Assembly: GCF_037975245.1 (NCBI RefSeq)
Contig: NC_092581.1
Location: forward strand, 7,345,501-7,409,500
DNA from: Apostichopus japonicus
Lineage: Eukaryota; Echinodermata; Holothuroidea; Aspidochirotida; Stichopodidae
Reading direction: 5' to 3'
DNA length: 64,000 nt
The notes beneath the pieces were generated by a model, which worked only from the letters and a program-made list of their open reading frames with translations, made no database searches and was not told the DNA's origin. Numbering within the stretch: position 1 is the first letter of the stretch; every line of letters begins with the position of its first letter. Shown one piece after another: positions 27,601 to 40,421 of this stretch. Position numbers and translations under genes: made by a program.

Positions 27601-29427
27601 GTATGTAACATTCGATTAATCGGTAACGAACTGTCGATTAATCGGTACCACATATTCGATTGATCGGTACCGTACATTCGATTGATCGGTACTGCACATT
27701 CGATTGATCGGTATGTAACATTCGATTAATCGGTAACGAACTGTCGATTGATCGGTACCGCACATTCGATTGATCGCCACCGTTCATTCGATTGATCGGT
27801 GCGGAACATTCGATTGATCGGTACGGAACATTCGATTGATCGGTACCGCACATTCGATTGATCGGTACCGCACATTCGATTGATCGGTATCGTACATTCG
27901 ATTAATCGGTACTACACATTCGATTGATCGGTACGGAACATTCGATTGATCGGTACCGTACATTCGATTGATCGGTACGGAACATTCGATTGATCGGTAC
28001 GGAACATTCGATTGATCGGTACCGCACATTCGATTGATCGGTACCGCACATTCGATTGATCGGTACGGAACATTCGATTGATCGGTACGGAACATTCGAT
28101 TGATCGGTACAGTACATTCGATTGATCGGCACCGCACATTCGATTGATCGGTACGGAACATTCGATTGATCGGTACCGCACATTCGATTGATCGGTACCG
28201 CACATTCGATTGATCGGTACGGAACATTCGATTAATCGGAAACGAACATTCGATTGATCGGTACCGCACATTCGATTATTCAGTACGGAACATTCGATTG
28301 ATCGGTACGGCACATTCGATTGGTCGGTACGGAACATTCGATTGATCGGTACGGAATATTCGTTTGATCGGGACTGCACATTCGACTGATCGGTACGGAA
28401 CATTCGATTGATCGGTACGGAACATTCGATTGATCGGTACGGAACATTCGATTGATCGGTACGGAACATTCGATTGATCGGTACGGAATATTCGTTTGAT
28501 CGGTACTGCACATTCGATTGATCGGTACCGCACTTTCCATTGATCAGTGCCGCACATTCGATTAATCGGTAACGAACTTTCGATTGATCGGTACGGAACA
28601 TTCGATTGATCAATACCGAACATTAGATTGATCGGTACCGCACATTCGATTGATCGGTACCGCACATTCGATTGATCGGTACGGAACATTCGATTAATCG
28701 GAACCACACATTCGATTGATCGGTACGGAACATTCGATTGATCGGTACGGAACATTCGTTCGATCGGTACGGGATATTCGATTGATCGGTACCGCACATT
28801 CGATTATTCAGTACGGAACATTCGATTGATCGGTACGGCATATTCGATTGGTCGGTACCGCACATTCGATTGATCGGTACGGAACATTCGATTGATCGGT
28901 ACGGAACATTCGATTGATCGGTACGGAACATTCGATTGATCGGTACGGAACATTCGATTGATCGGTACCGTACATTCGATTAATCGGTACCACATATTCG
29001 ATTGATCGGTCCCGTACATTCGATTGATCGGTACGGAACATTCGATTGATCGGTACCGTACATTCGATTAATCGGTAACGAACATTCGATTGATCGGTAC
29101 CGCACATTCGATTGATCGCCACCGCACATTCGATTGATCGGTACTACACATTCGATTGATCGGGAACGAACATTCGATTCATCGGCACCGCACATTCGAT
29201 TGATCGGTGCGGAACATTCGATTGATCGGTACGGAACATTCGATTGATCGGTACTACAAATTCGATTGATCGGTACCGTACATTCGATTGATCGGTACCG
29301 CACATTCGATTGATCGGTACGGAACATTCGATTGATCGGTACCGCACATTCGATTGATCGGTACGGAACATTCGATTGATCGGTACGGAACATTCGATTG
29401 ATCGGTACTACACATTCGATTGATCGG
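24632..29427. repeat. 4,796-bp tandem duplication, copy 2
   Basis: This copy abuts copy 1 and is almost identical to it. After 29,427 the slot sequence diverges from the start of the unit (TACCGTAC instead of TACGGAAC), which fixes the boundary to within about one monomer. The identity level suggests a recent duplication; an assembly artefact cannot be excluded. Confidence 0.92.
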
Positions 29428-32274
29428 TACCGTACATTCGATTGATCGGCACCGCACATTCGATTGATCGGTGCGGAACATTCGATTGATCGGTACGGAA
29501 CATTCGATTGATCGGTACCGCACATTCGATTGATCGGTACCGCACATTCGATTGATCGGTACCGTACATTCGATTAATCGGTACGGAACATTCGATTGAT
29601 CGGTACGGAACATTCGATTGATCGGTAACGTACATTCGATTGATCGGTACGGAACATTCGATTGATCGGTACGGAACATTCGATTGATCGGTACCGCACA
29701 TTCGATTGATCGGTACGGAACATTCGATTGATCGGTACGGAACATTCGATTGATCGGTACGGAACATTCGATTGATCGGTACGGAATATTCGTTTGATCG
29801 GTACTGCACATTCGATTGATCGGTACCGCATTTTTCATTGATCAGTGCCGCACATTCGATTAATCGGTAACGAACTTTCGATTGATCGGTACGGAACATT
29901 CGATTGATCAATACCGAACATTCGATTGATCGGTACCGCACATTCGATTGATCGGTACCGTACATTCGATTGATCGGTACGGAACATTCGATTGATCGGT
30001 ACCGCACATTCGATTGATCGGTACCGCACATTCGATTAATCGGTACCGCACATTCGATTGATCGATACGGAACATTCGATTAATCGGGAACGAACATTCG
30101 ATTGATCGGTACCGCACATTCGATTGATCGGTACGGAACATTCGATTGATCGGTACCGTACATTCGATTGATCGGTACGGAACATTCGATTGATCGTTAC
30201 CGCACATTCGATTGATCGGTACCGTACATTCGATTAATCGGTACCAAACATTCGATTGATCGGTACGGAACATTCGATTGATCGGTACCGCACATTCGAT
30301 TGATCGGTACGGAACATTCGAATGATCGGTACGGAACATTCGATTGATCGGTACTACACATTCGATTGATCGGTACCGTACATTCGATTGATCGGCACCG
30401 CACATTCGATTGATCGGTGCGGAACATTCGATTGATCGGTACGGAACATTCGATTGATCGGTACCGCACATTCGATTGATCGGTACCGCACATTCGATTG
30501 ATCGGTACCGTACATTCGATTAATCGGTACTACACATTCGATTGATCGGTACGGAACATTCGATTGATCGGTACCGTACATTCGATTGATCGGTACGGAA
30601 CATTCGATTGATCGGTACGGAACATTTGATTGATCGGTACCGCACATTCGATTGATCGGTACCGCACATTCGATTGATCGGTACGGAACATTCGATTGAT
30701 CGGTACTACACATTCGATTGATCGGTACCGTACATTCGATTGATCGGCACCGCACATTCGATTGATCGGTACGGAACATTCGATTGATCGGTACGGAACA
30801 TTCGATTGATCGGTACCGCACATTCGATTGATCGGTACGGAACATTCGATTGATCGGTACGGAACATTCGATTGATCGGTTCTACAAATTCAATTGATCG
30901 GTACCGTACATTCGATTGATCGGTACCGCACATTCGATTGATCGGTACGGAACATTCGATTAATCGGTAACGAACATTTGGTTGATCGGTACCGCACATT
31001 CGATTGATCGGTACGGAACATTCGTTTGATCGGTACGGGACATTCGATTGATCGGTACCGCACATTCGATTATTCCGTACGGAACATTCGATTGATCGGT
31101 ACGGCACATTCGATTGGTCGGTACCGCACATTCGATTGATCAGTACGGAACATTCGATTGATCGGTACGGAACATTCGATTGATCGGTACTGCACATTCG
31201 ATTGATCGGTACGGAACATTCGATTGATCGGTACCGTACATTCGATTAATCGGTACCACATATTCGATTGATCGGTACCGTACATTCGATTGATTGGTAC
31301 TGCACATTCGATTGATCGGTACCGTACATTCGATTGATCGGTAACGAACATTCGATTGATCGGTACCGTACATTCGATTGATCGGCACCGCACATTCGAT
31401 TGATCGGTACGGAACATTCGATTGATCGGTACCGCACATTCGATTGATCGTTACGGAACATTCGATTGATCGGTACGGAACATTCGATTGATCGGTACGG
31501 AACATTCGATTGATCGGTACGGAACATTCGATTGATCGGTACGGAATATTCGTTTGATCGGTACTGCACATTCGATTGATCGGTACCGCATTTTCCATTG
31601 ATCAGTGCCGCACATTCGATTAATCGGTAACGAACTTTCGATTGATCGGTACGGAACATTCGATTGATCAATACCGAACATTCGATCGATCGGTACCGCA
31701 CATTCGATTGATCGGTACCGCACATTCGATTGATCGGTACGGAACATTCGATTGATCGGTACCGCACATTCGATTGATCGGTACCGTACATTCGATTAAT
31801 CGGTACCACACATTCGATTGATCGGTACGGACCATTCGATTGATCGTTACCGTACATTCGATTGATCGGTACCGCACATTCGATTGATCGGTACGGAACA
31901 TTCGATTAATCGGGAACGAACATTCGATTGATCGGTACCGCACATTCGATTGATCGATACGGAACATTCGATTGATCGGTACGGAACATTCGATTGATCG
32001 GTACCGCACATTCGATTGATCGGTGCGGAACATTCGATTGATCGGTACGGAACATTCGATTGATCGGTACCGCACATTCGATTGATCGGTACCGCACATT
32101 TGATTGATCGGTACCGTACATTCGATTAATCGGTACTACACATTCGATTGATCGGTACGGAACATTCGATTGATCGGTACCGTACATTCGATTGATCGGT
32201 ACGGAACATTCGATTGATCGGTACGGAACATTCGATTGATCGGTACCGCACATTCGATTGATCGGTACGGAACA
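29428..32274. repeat. Mixed satellite with first member of a ~2-kb higher-order family
   Basis: From about 29,900 to 31,860 the order of variants resembles 35,894-37,986 and 41,130-43,244, at offsets of about 6.0 and 11.2 kb that step by whole monomers (5,962, 6,006 and 6,138 bp for different parts). The central part (30,530-31,250) also matches 33,126-33,842 at 2,596 bp (118 monomers). GATCAGTAC monomers were first noticed here (near 31,140). A perfect palindromic core CGATCGATCG occurs near 31,683. Confidence 0.75.
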
Positions 32275-34122
32275 TTCGATTGATCGGTACGGAACATTCG
32301 ATTGATCGGTACGGAACATTCGATTGATCGGTACGGAATATTCGTTTGATCGGTACTGCACATTCGATTGATCGGTACCGCATTTTCCATTGATCAGTGC
32401 CGCACATTCGATTAATCGGTAACGAACTTTCGATTGATCGGTACGGAACATTCGATTGATCGATACGGAACATTCGATTGATCGGTACGGAACATTCGAT
32501 TGATCGGTACGGAACATTCGATTGATCGGTACCGCACATTCGATTGATCGGTACCGTACATTCGATTGATCGGTACGGAACATTCGATTGATCGGTACCG
32601 TACATTCGATTGATCGGTACCGCACATTCGATTAATCGGTACCGCACATTCGATTGATCGATACGGAACATTCGATTGATCGGGAACGAACATTCGATTG
32701 ATCGGTACCGCACATTCGATTGATCGGTACGGAACATTCGATTGATCGGTACCGTACATTCGATTGATCGGTACGGAACATTCGATTGATCGTTACCGCA
32801 CATTCGATTGATCGGTACCGTACATTCGATTAATCGGTACCAAACATTCGATTGATCGGTACGGAACATTCGATTGATCGGTACCGCACATTCGATTGAT
32901 CGGTACGGAACATTCGATTGATCGGTACTACACATTCGATTGATCGGTACTACACATTCGATTGATCGGTACCGTACATTCGATTGATCGGCAGCGCACA
33001 TTCGATTGATCGGTGCGGAACATTCGATTGATCGGTACGGAATATTCGATTGATCGGTACCGCACATTCGATTGATCTTTACCGCACATTCGATTGATCG
33101 GTACCGCATATTCGATTAATCGGTACTACACATTCGATTGATCGGTACGGAACATTCGATTGATCGGTACCGTACATTCGATTGATCGGTACGGAACATT
33201 CGATTGATCGGTACGGAACATTCGATTGATCGGTACCGCACATTCGATTGATCGGTACCGCACATTCGATTGATCGGTACGGAACATTCGATTGATCGGT
33301 ACTACACATTCGATTGATCGGTACCGTACATTCGATTGATTGGCACCGCACATTCGATTGATCGGTACGGAACATTCGATTGATCGGTACGGAACATTCG
33401 ATTGATCGGTACCGCACATTCGATTGATCGGTACGGAACATTCGATTGATCGGTACGGAACATTCGATTGATCGGTACTACAAATTTAATTGATCGGTAC
33501 CGTACATTCGATTGATCGGTACCGCACATTCGATTGATCGGTACGGAACATTCGATTAATCGGTAACGAACATTCGATTGATCGGTACCGCACATTCGAT
33601 TGATCGGTACGGAACATTCGTTTGATCGGTACGGGACATTGGATTGATCGGTACCGCACATTCGATTATTCCGTACGGAACATTCGATTGATCGGTACGG
33701 CACATTCGATTGGTCGGTACCGCACATTCGATTGATCGGTACGGAACATTCGATTGATCGGTACGGAACATTCGATTGATCGGTACTGCACATTCGATTG
33801 ATCGGTACGGAACATTCGATTGATCGGTACCGTACATTCGATTAATCGGTACCACATATTCGATTGATCGGTACCGTACATTCGATTGATTGGTACTGCA
33901 CATTCGATTGATCGGTACCGCACATTCGAGTGATCAGTACGGAATATTCGTTTGATCGGTACTGCACATTCGATTGATCGGTACCGCATTTTCCATTGAT
34001 CAGTGCCGCACATTCGATTAATCGGTAACGAACTTTCGATTGATCGGTACGGAACATTCGATTGATCAATACCGAACATTCGATTGATCGGTACCGCACA
34101 TTCGATTGATCGGTACCGTACA
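32275..34122. repeat. 1,848-bp tandem duplication, copy 1
   Basis: This copy matches 34,123-35,970 at 1,848 bp (84 monomers); the match runs slightly beyond one full unit. Landmarks shared by both copies are GATCTTTACCGC (near 33,075 and 34,923), GGCAGCGCAC (near 32,990 and 34,838) and TACAAATTTAATTG (near 33,479 and 35,327). One slot differs by three bases: CGGA at 33,148 against CTAC at 34,996. Confidence 0.9.
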
Positions 34123-35970
34123 TTCGATTGATCGGTACGGAACATTCGATTGATCGGTACGGAACATTCGATTGATCGGTACGGAATATTCGTTTGATCG
34201 GTACTGCACATTCGATTGATCGGTACCGCATTTTCCATTGATCAGTGCCGCACATTCGATTAATCGGTAACGAACTTTCGATTGATCGGTACGGAACATT
34301 CGATTGATCGATACGGAACATTCGATTGATCGGTACGGAACATTCGATTGATCGGTACGGAACATTCGATTGATCGGTACCGCACATTCGATTGATCGGT
34401 ACCGTACATTCGATTGATCGGTACGGAACATTCGATTGATCGGTACCGTACATTCGATTGATCGGTACCGCACATTCGATTAATCGGTACCGCACATTCG
34501 ATTGATCGATACGGAACATTCGATTGATCGGGAACGAACATTCGATTGATCGGTACCGCACATTCGATTGATCGGTACGGAACATTCGATTGATCGGTAC
34601 CGTACATTCGATTGATCGGTACGGAACATTCGATTGATCGTTACCGCACATTCGATTGATCGGTACCGTACATTCGATTAATCGGTACCAAACATTCGAT
34701 TGATCGGTACGGAACATTCGATTGATCGGTACCGCACATTCGATTGATCGGTACGGAACATTCGATTGATCGGTACTACACATTCGATTGATCGGTACTA
34801 CACATTCGATTGATCGGTACCGTACATTCGATTGATCGGCAGCGCACATTCGATTGATCGGTGCGGAACATTCGATTGATCGGTACGGAATATTCGATTG
34901 ATCGGTACCGCACATTCGATTGATCTTTACCGCACATTCGATTGATCGGTACCGCATATTCGATTAATCGGTACTACACATTCGATTGATCGGTACTACA
35001 CATTCGATTGATCGGTACCGTACATTCGATTGATCGGTACGGAACATTCGATTGATCGGTACGGAACATTCGATTGATCGGTACCGCACATTCGATTGAT
35101 CGGTACCGCACATTCGATTGATCGGTACGGAACATTCGATTGATCGGTACTACACATTCGATTGATCGGTACCGTACATTCGATTGATTGGCACCGCACA
35201 TTCGATTGATCGGTACGGAACATTCGATTGATCGGTACGGAACATTCGATTGATCGGTACCGCACATTCGATTGATCGGTACGGAACATTCGATTGATCG
35301 GTACGGAACATTCGATTGATCGGTACTACAAATTTAATTGATCGGTACCGTACATTCGATTGATCGGTACCGCACATTCGATTGATCGGTACGGAACATT
35401 CGATTAATCGGTAACGAACATTCGATTGATCGGTACCGCACATTCGATTGATCGGTACGGAACATTCGTTTGATCGGTACGGGACATTGGATTGATCGGT
35501 ACCGCACATTCGATTATTCCGTACGGAACATTCGATTGATCGGTACGGCACATTCGATTGGTCGGTACCGCACATTCGATTGATCGGTACGGAACATTCG
35601 ATTGATCGGTACGGAACATTCGATTGATCGGTACTGCACATTCGATTGATCGGTACGGAACATTCGATTGATCGGTACCGTACATTCGATTAATCGGTAC
35701 CACATATTCGATTGATCGGTACCGTACATTCGATTGATTGGTACTGCACATTCGATTGATCGGTACCGCACATTCGAGTGATCAGTACGGAATATTCGTT
35801 TGATCGGTACTGCACATTCGATTGATCGGTACCGCATTTTCCATTGATCAGTGCCGCACATTCGATTAATCGGTAACGAACTTTCGATTGATCGGTACGG
35901 AACATTCGATTGATCAATACCGAACATTCGATTGATCGGTACCGCACATTCGATTGATCGGTACCGTACA
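34123..35970. repeat. 1,848-bp tandem duplication, copy 2
   Basis: This is a direct copy of the preceding unit. The next downstream GATCTTTACCGC landmark lies only 1,518 bp further on (36,441), so the following unit is 15 monomers shorter and belongs to the related ~2-kb family rather than being a third identical copy. Confidence 0.9.
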
Positions 35971-38484
35971 TTCGATTGATCGGTACGGAACATTCGATTG
36001 ATCGGTACCGTACATTCGATTGATCGGTACCGCACATCCGATTGATCGGTACCGCACATTCGATTGATAGATACGGAACATTCGATTAATCGGGAACGAA
36101 CATTCGATTGATCGGTACCGCACATTCGATTGATCGGTACGGAACATTCGATTGTTCGGTACCGTACATTCGATTGATCGGTACGGAACATTCGATTGAT
36201 CGTTACCGCACATTCGATTGATCGGTACCGTACATTCGATTAATCGGTACCAAACATTCGATTGATCGGTACGGAACATTCGATTGATCGGTACCGCACA
36301 TTCGATTGATCGGTACGGAACATTCGATTGATCGGTACGGAACATTCGATTGATCGGTACTACACATTCGATTGATCGGTACCGTACATTCGATTGATCG
36401 GCACCGCACATTCGATTGATCGGTGCGGAACATTCGATTGATCTTTACCGCACATTCGATTGATCGGTACCGCATATTCGATTAATCGGTACTACACATT
36501 CGATTGATCGGTACGGAACATTCGATTGATCGGTACCGTACATTCGATTGATCGGTACGGAACATTCGATTGATCGGTACGGAACATTCGATTGATCGGT
36601 ACCGCACATTCGATTGATCGGTACCGCACATTCGATTGATCGGTACGGAACATTCGATTGATCGGTACTACACATTCGATTGATCGGTACCGTACATTCG
36701 ATTGATCGGCACCGCACATTCGATTGATCGGTACGGAACATTCGATTGATCGGTACGGAACATTCGATTGATCGGTACCGCACATTCGATTGATCGGTAC
36801 GGAACATTCGATTGATCGGTACGAAACATTCGATTGATCGGTACTACAAATTCAATTGATCGGTACCGTACATTCGATTGATCGGTACCGCACATTCGAT
36901 TGATCGGTACGGAACATTCGATTAATCGGTAACGAACATTCGATTGATCGGTACCGCACATTCGATTGATCGGTACGGAACATTCGATTGATCGGTACCG
37001 CACATTCGATTATTCCGTACGGAACATTCGATTGATCGGTACGGCACATTCGATTGGTCGGTACCGCACATTCGATTGATCAGTACGGAACATTCGATTG
37101 ATCGGTACGGAACATTCGATTGATCGGTACTGCACATTCGATTGATCGGTACGGAACATTCGATTGATCGGTACCGTACATTCGATTAATCGGTACCACA
37201 TATTCGATTGATCGGTACCGTACATTCGATTGATTGGTACTGCACATTCGATTGATCGGTACCCCACATTCGATTGATCAGTACGGAACATTCGATTGAT
37301 CGGTACCGAACATTCGATTGATCGGTACTGCACATTCGATTGATCAGTACGGAACATTCGATTGATCGGTACCGTACATTCGATTAATCGGTACCACATA
37401 TTCGATTGATCGGTACCGTACATTCGATTGATTGGTACTGCACATTCGATTGATCGGTACCGTACATTCGATTGATCGGTAACGAACATTCGATTGATCG
37501 GTACCGTACATTCGATTGATCGGTACCGCACATTCGATTGATCGGTACGGAACATTCGATTGATCGGTACCGCACATTCGATTGATCGGTACGGAACATT
37601 CGATTGATCGGTACGGAACATTCGATTGATCGGTACGGAACATTCGATTGATCGGTACGGAACATTCGATTGATCGGTACGGAATATTCGTTTGATCGGT
37701 ACTGCACATTCGATTGATCGGTACCGCATTTTCCATTGATCAGTGCTGCACATTCGATTAATCGGTAACGAACTTTCGATTGATCGGTACGGAACATTCG
37801 ATTGATCAATACCGAACATTCGATTGATCGGTACCGCACATTCGATTGATCGGTACCGCACATTCGATTGATCGGTACGGAAAATTCGATTGATCGGTAC
37901 CGCACATTCGATTGATCGGTACCGTACATTCGATTAATCGGTACCACACATTCGATTGATCGGTACGGAACATTCGATTGATCGGTACCGTACATTCGAT
38001 TGATCGGTACCGCACATTCGATTGATCGGTACGGAACATTCGATTAATCGGGAACGAACATTCGATTGATCGGTACCGCACATTCGATTGATCGGTACGG
38101 AACATTCGATTGATCGGTACGGAACATTCGATTGATCGGTACCGCACATTCGATTGATCGGTACCGTACATTCGATTAATCGGTACCAAACATTCGATTG
38201 ATCGGTACGAAACATTCGATTGATCGGTACCGCACATTCGATTGATCGGTACGGAACATTCGATTGATCGGTACGGAACATTCGATTGATCGGTACTACA
38301 CATTCGATTGATCGGTACCGTACATTCGATTGATCGGCACCGCACATTCGATTGATCGGTGCGGAACATTCGTTTGATCGGTACGGAACATTCGATTGAT
38401 CGGTACGGCACATTCGATTGGTCGGTACCGCACATTCGATTGATCGGTACGGAACATTCGATTGATCAGTACGGAACATTCGAT
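35971..38484. repeat. Second member of the ~2-kb family plus a transition
   Basis: The segment from 35,894 to about 37,986 aligns to 41,130-43,244, first at 5,236 bp and from about 37,000 at 5,258 bp, a gain of one monomer. Rare shared variants include GATCTTTACCGC (36,441 and 41,677), TACGAAACATTCG (near 36,821 and 42,057) and TACCCCACATTCG (near 37,260 and 42,518). From 37,987 to 38,484 the sequence is ordinary satellite; part of it resembles 43,260-43,500 at 4,972 bp. Confidence 0.78.
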
Positions 38485-39452
38485 TGATCGGTACGGAACA
38501 TTCGATTGATCGGTACGGAACATTCGATTGATCGGTACCGTACATTCGATTAATCGGTACCACATATTCGATTGATCGGTACCGTACATTCGATTGATCG
38601 GTACTGCACATTCGATTGATCGGTACCGTACATTCGATTAATCGGTAACGAACATTCGATTGATCGGTACCGCACATTCGATTGATCGCCACCGCACATT
38701 CGATTGATCGGTACGGAACATTCGATTGATCGGTACGGAACATTCGATTGATCGGTACCGCACATTCGATTGATCGGTACCGCACATTCGATTGATCGGT
38801 ACCGTACATTCAATTAATCGGTACTACACATTCGATTGATCGGTACGGAACATTCGATTGATCGGTACCGTACATTCGATTGATCGTTACGGAACATTCG
38901 ATTGATCGGTACGGAACATTCGATTGATCGGTACCGCACATTCGATTGATCGGTACGGAACATTCGATTGATCGGTACTACACATTCGATTGATCGGTAC
39001 CGTACATTCGATTGATCGGCACCGCACATTCGATTATTCAGTACGGAACATTCGATTGGTCGGTACTGCACATTCGATTGATCGGTACGGAATATTCGTT
39101 TGATCGGTACTGCACATTCGATTGATCGGTACGGAACATTCGATTGATCGGTACGGAACATTCGATTGATCGGTACGGAAAATTCGATTGATCGGTACGG
39201 AACATTCGATTGATCGGTACGGAATATTCGTTTGATCGGTACTGCACATTCGATTGATCGGTACCGCATTTTCCATTGATCAGTGCCGCACATTCGATTA
39301 ATCGGTAACGAACTTTCGATTGATCGGTACGGAACATTCGATTGATCAATACCGAACATTCGATTGATCGGTACCGCACATTCGATTGATCGGTACGGAA
39401 CATTCGATTGATCGGTACCGCACATTCGATTGATCGGTACCGTACATTCGAT
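38485..39452. repeat. 968-bp tandem duplication, copy 1
   Basis: This copy matches 39,453-40,421. The offset is 968 bp (44 monomers) until the extra T near 39,937, then 969 bp. Shared rare variants are CATTCAATTAATCGG (near 38,808 and 39,776) and a GATCGTTACGG monomer (near 38,883 and 39,851). Confidence 0.88.
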
Positions 39453-40421
39453 TAATCGGTACCACACATTCGATTGATCGGTACGGAACATTCGATTGAT
39501 CGGTACCGTACATTCGATTAATCGGTACCACATATTCGATTGATCGGTACCGTACATTCGATTGATCGGTACTGCACATTCGATTGATCGGTACCGTACA
39601 TTCGATTAATCGGTAACGAACATTCGATTGATCGGTACCGCACATTCGATTGATCGCCACCGCACATTCGATTGATCGGTACGGAACATTCGATTGATCG
39701 GTACGGAACATTCGATTGATCGGTACCGCACATTCGATTGATCGGTACCGCACATTCGATTGATCGGTACCGTACATTCAATTAATCGGTACTACACATT
39801 CGATTGATCGGTACGGAACATTCGATTGATCGGTACCGTACATTCGATTGATCGTTACGGAACATTCGATTGATCGGTACGGAACATTCGATTGATCGGT
39901 ACCGCACATTCGATTGATCGGTACGGAACATTCGATTTGATCGGTACTACACATTCGATTGATCGGTACCGTACATTCGATTGATCGGCACCGCACATTC
40001 GATTATTCAGTACGGAACATTCGATTGGTCGGTACTGCACATTCGATTGATCGGTACGGAATATTCGTTTGATCGGTACTGCACATTCGATTGATCGGTA
40101 CGGAACATTCGATTGATCGGTACGGAACATTCGATTGATCGGTACGGAAAATTCGATTGATCGGTACGGAACATTCGATTGATCGGTACGGAATATTCGT
40201 TTGATCGGTACGGAACATTCGATTGATCGGTACCGCATTTTCCATTGATCAGTGCCGCACATTCGATTAATCGGTAACGAACTTTCGATTGATCGGTACG
40301 GAACATTCGATTGATCAATACCGAACATTCGATTGATCGGTACCGCACATTCGATTGATCGGTACGGAACATTCGATTGATCGGTACCGCACATTCGATT
40401 GATCGGTACCGTACATTCGAT
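39453..40421. repeat. 968/969-bp tandem duplication, copy 2
   Basis: This direct copy carries one inserted T (GATTTGATCGG near 39,937) that is absent from copy 1, so the insertion happened after the duplication. The slot at 40,211-40,214 reads CGGA where copy 1 has CTGC at 39,242-39,245. Confidence 0.88.
39931..39953 (+). other. 1-bp insertion monomer (GATTTGATCGG)
   Basis: A single extra T is seen only in copy 2 of the 968-bp duplication. It is a private, post-duplication mutation. Confidence 0.88.
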
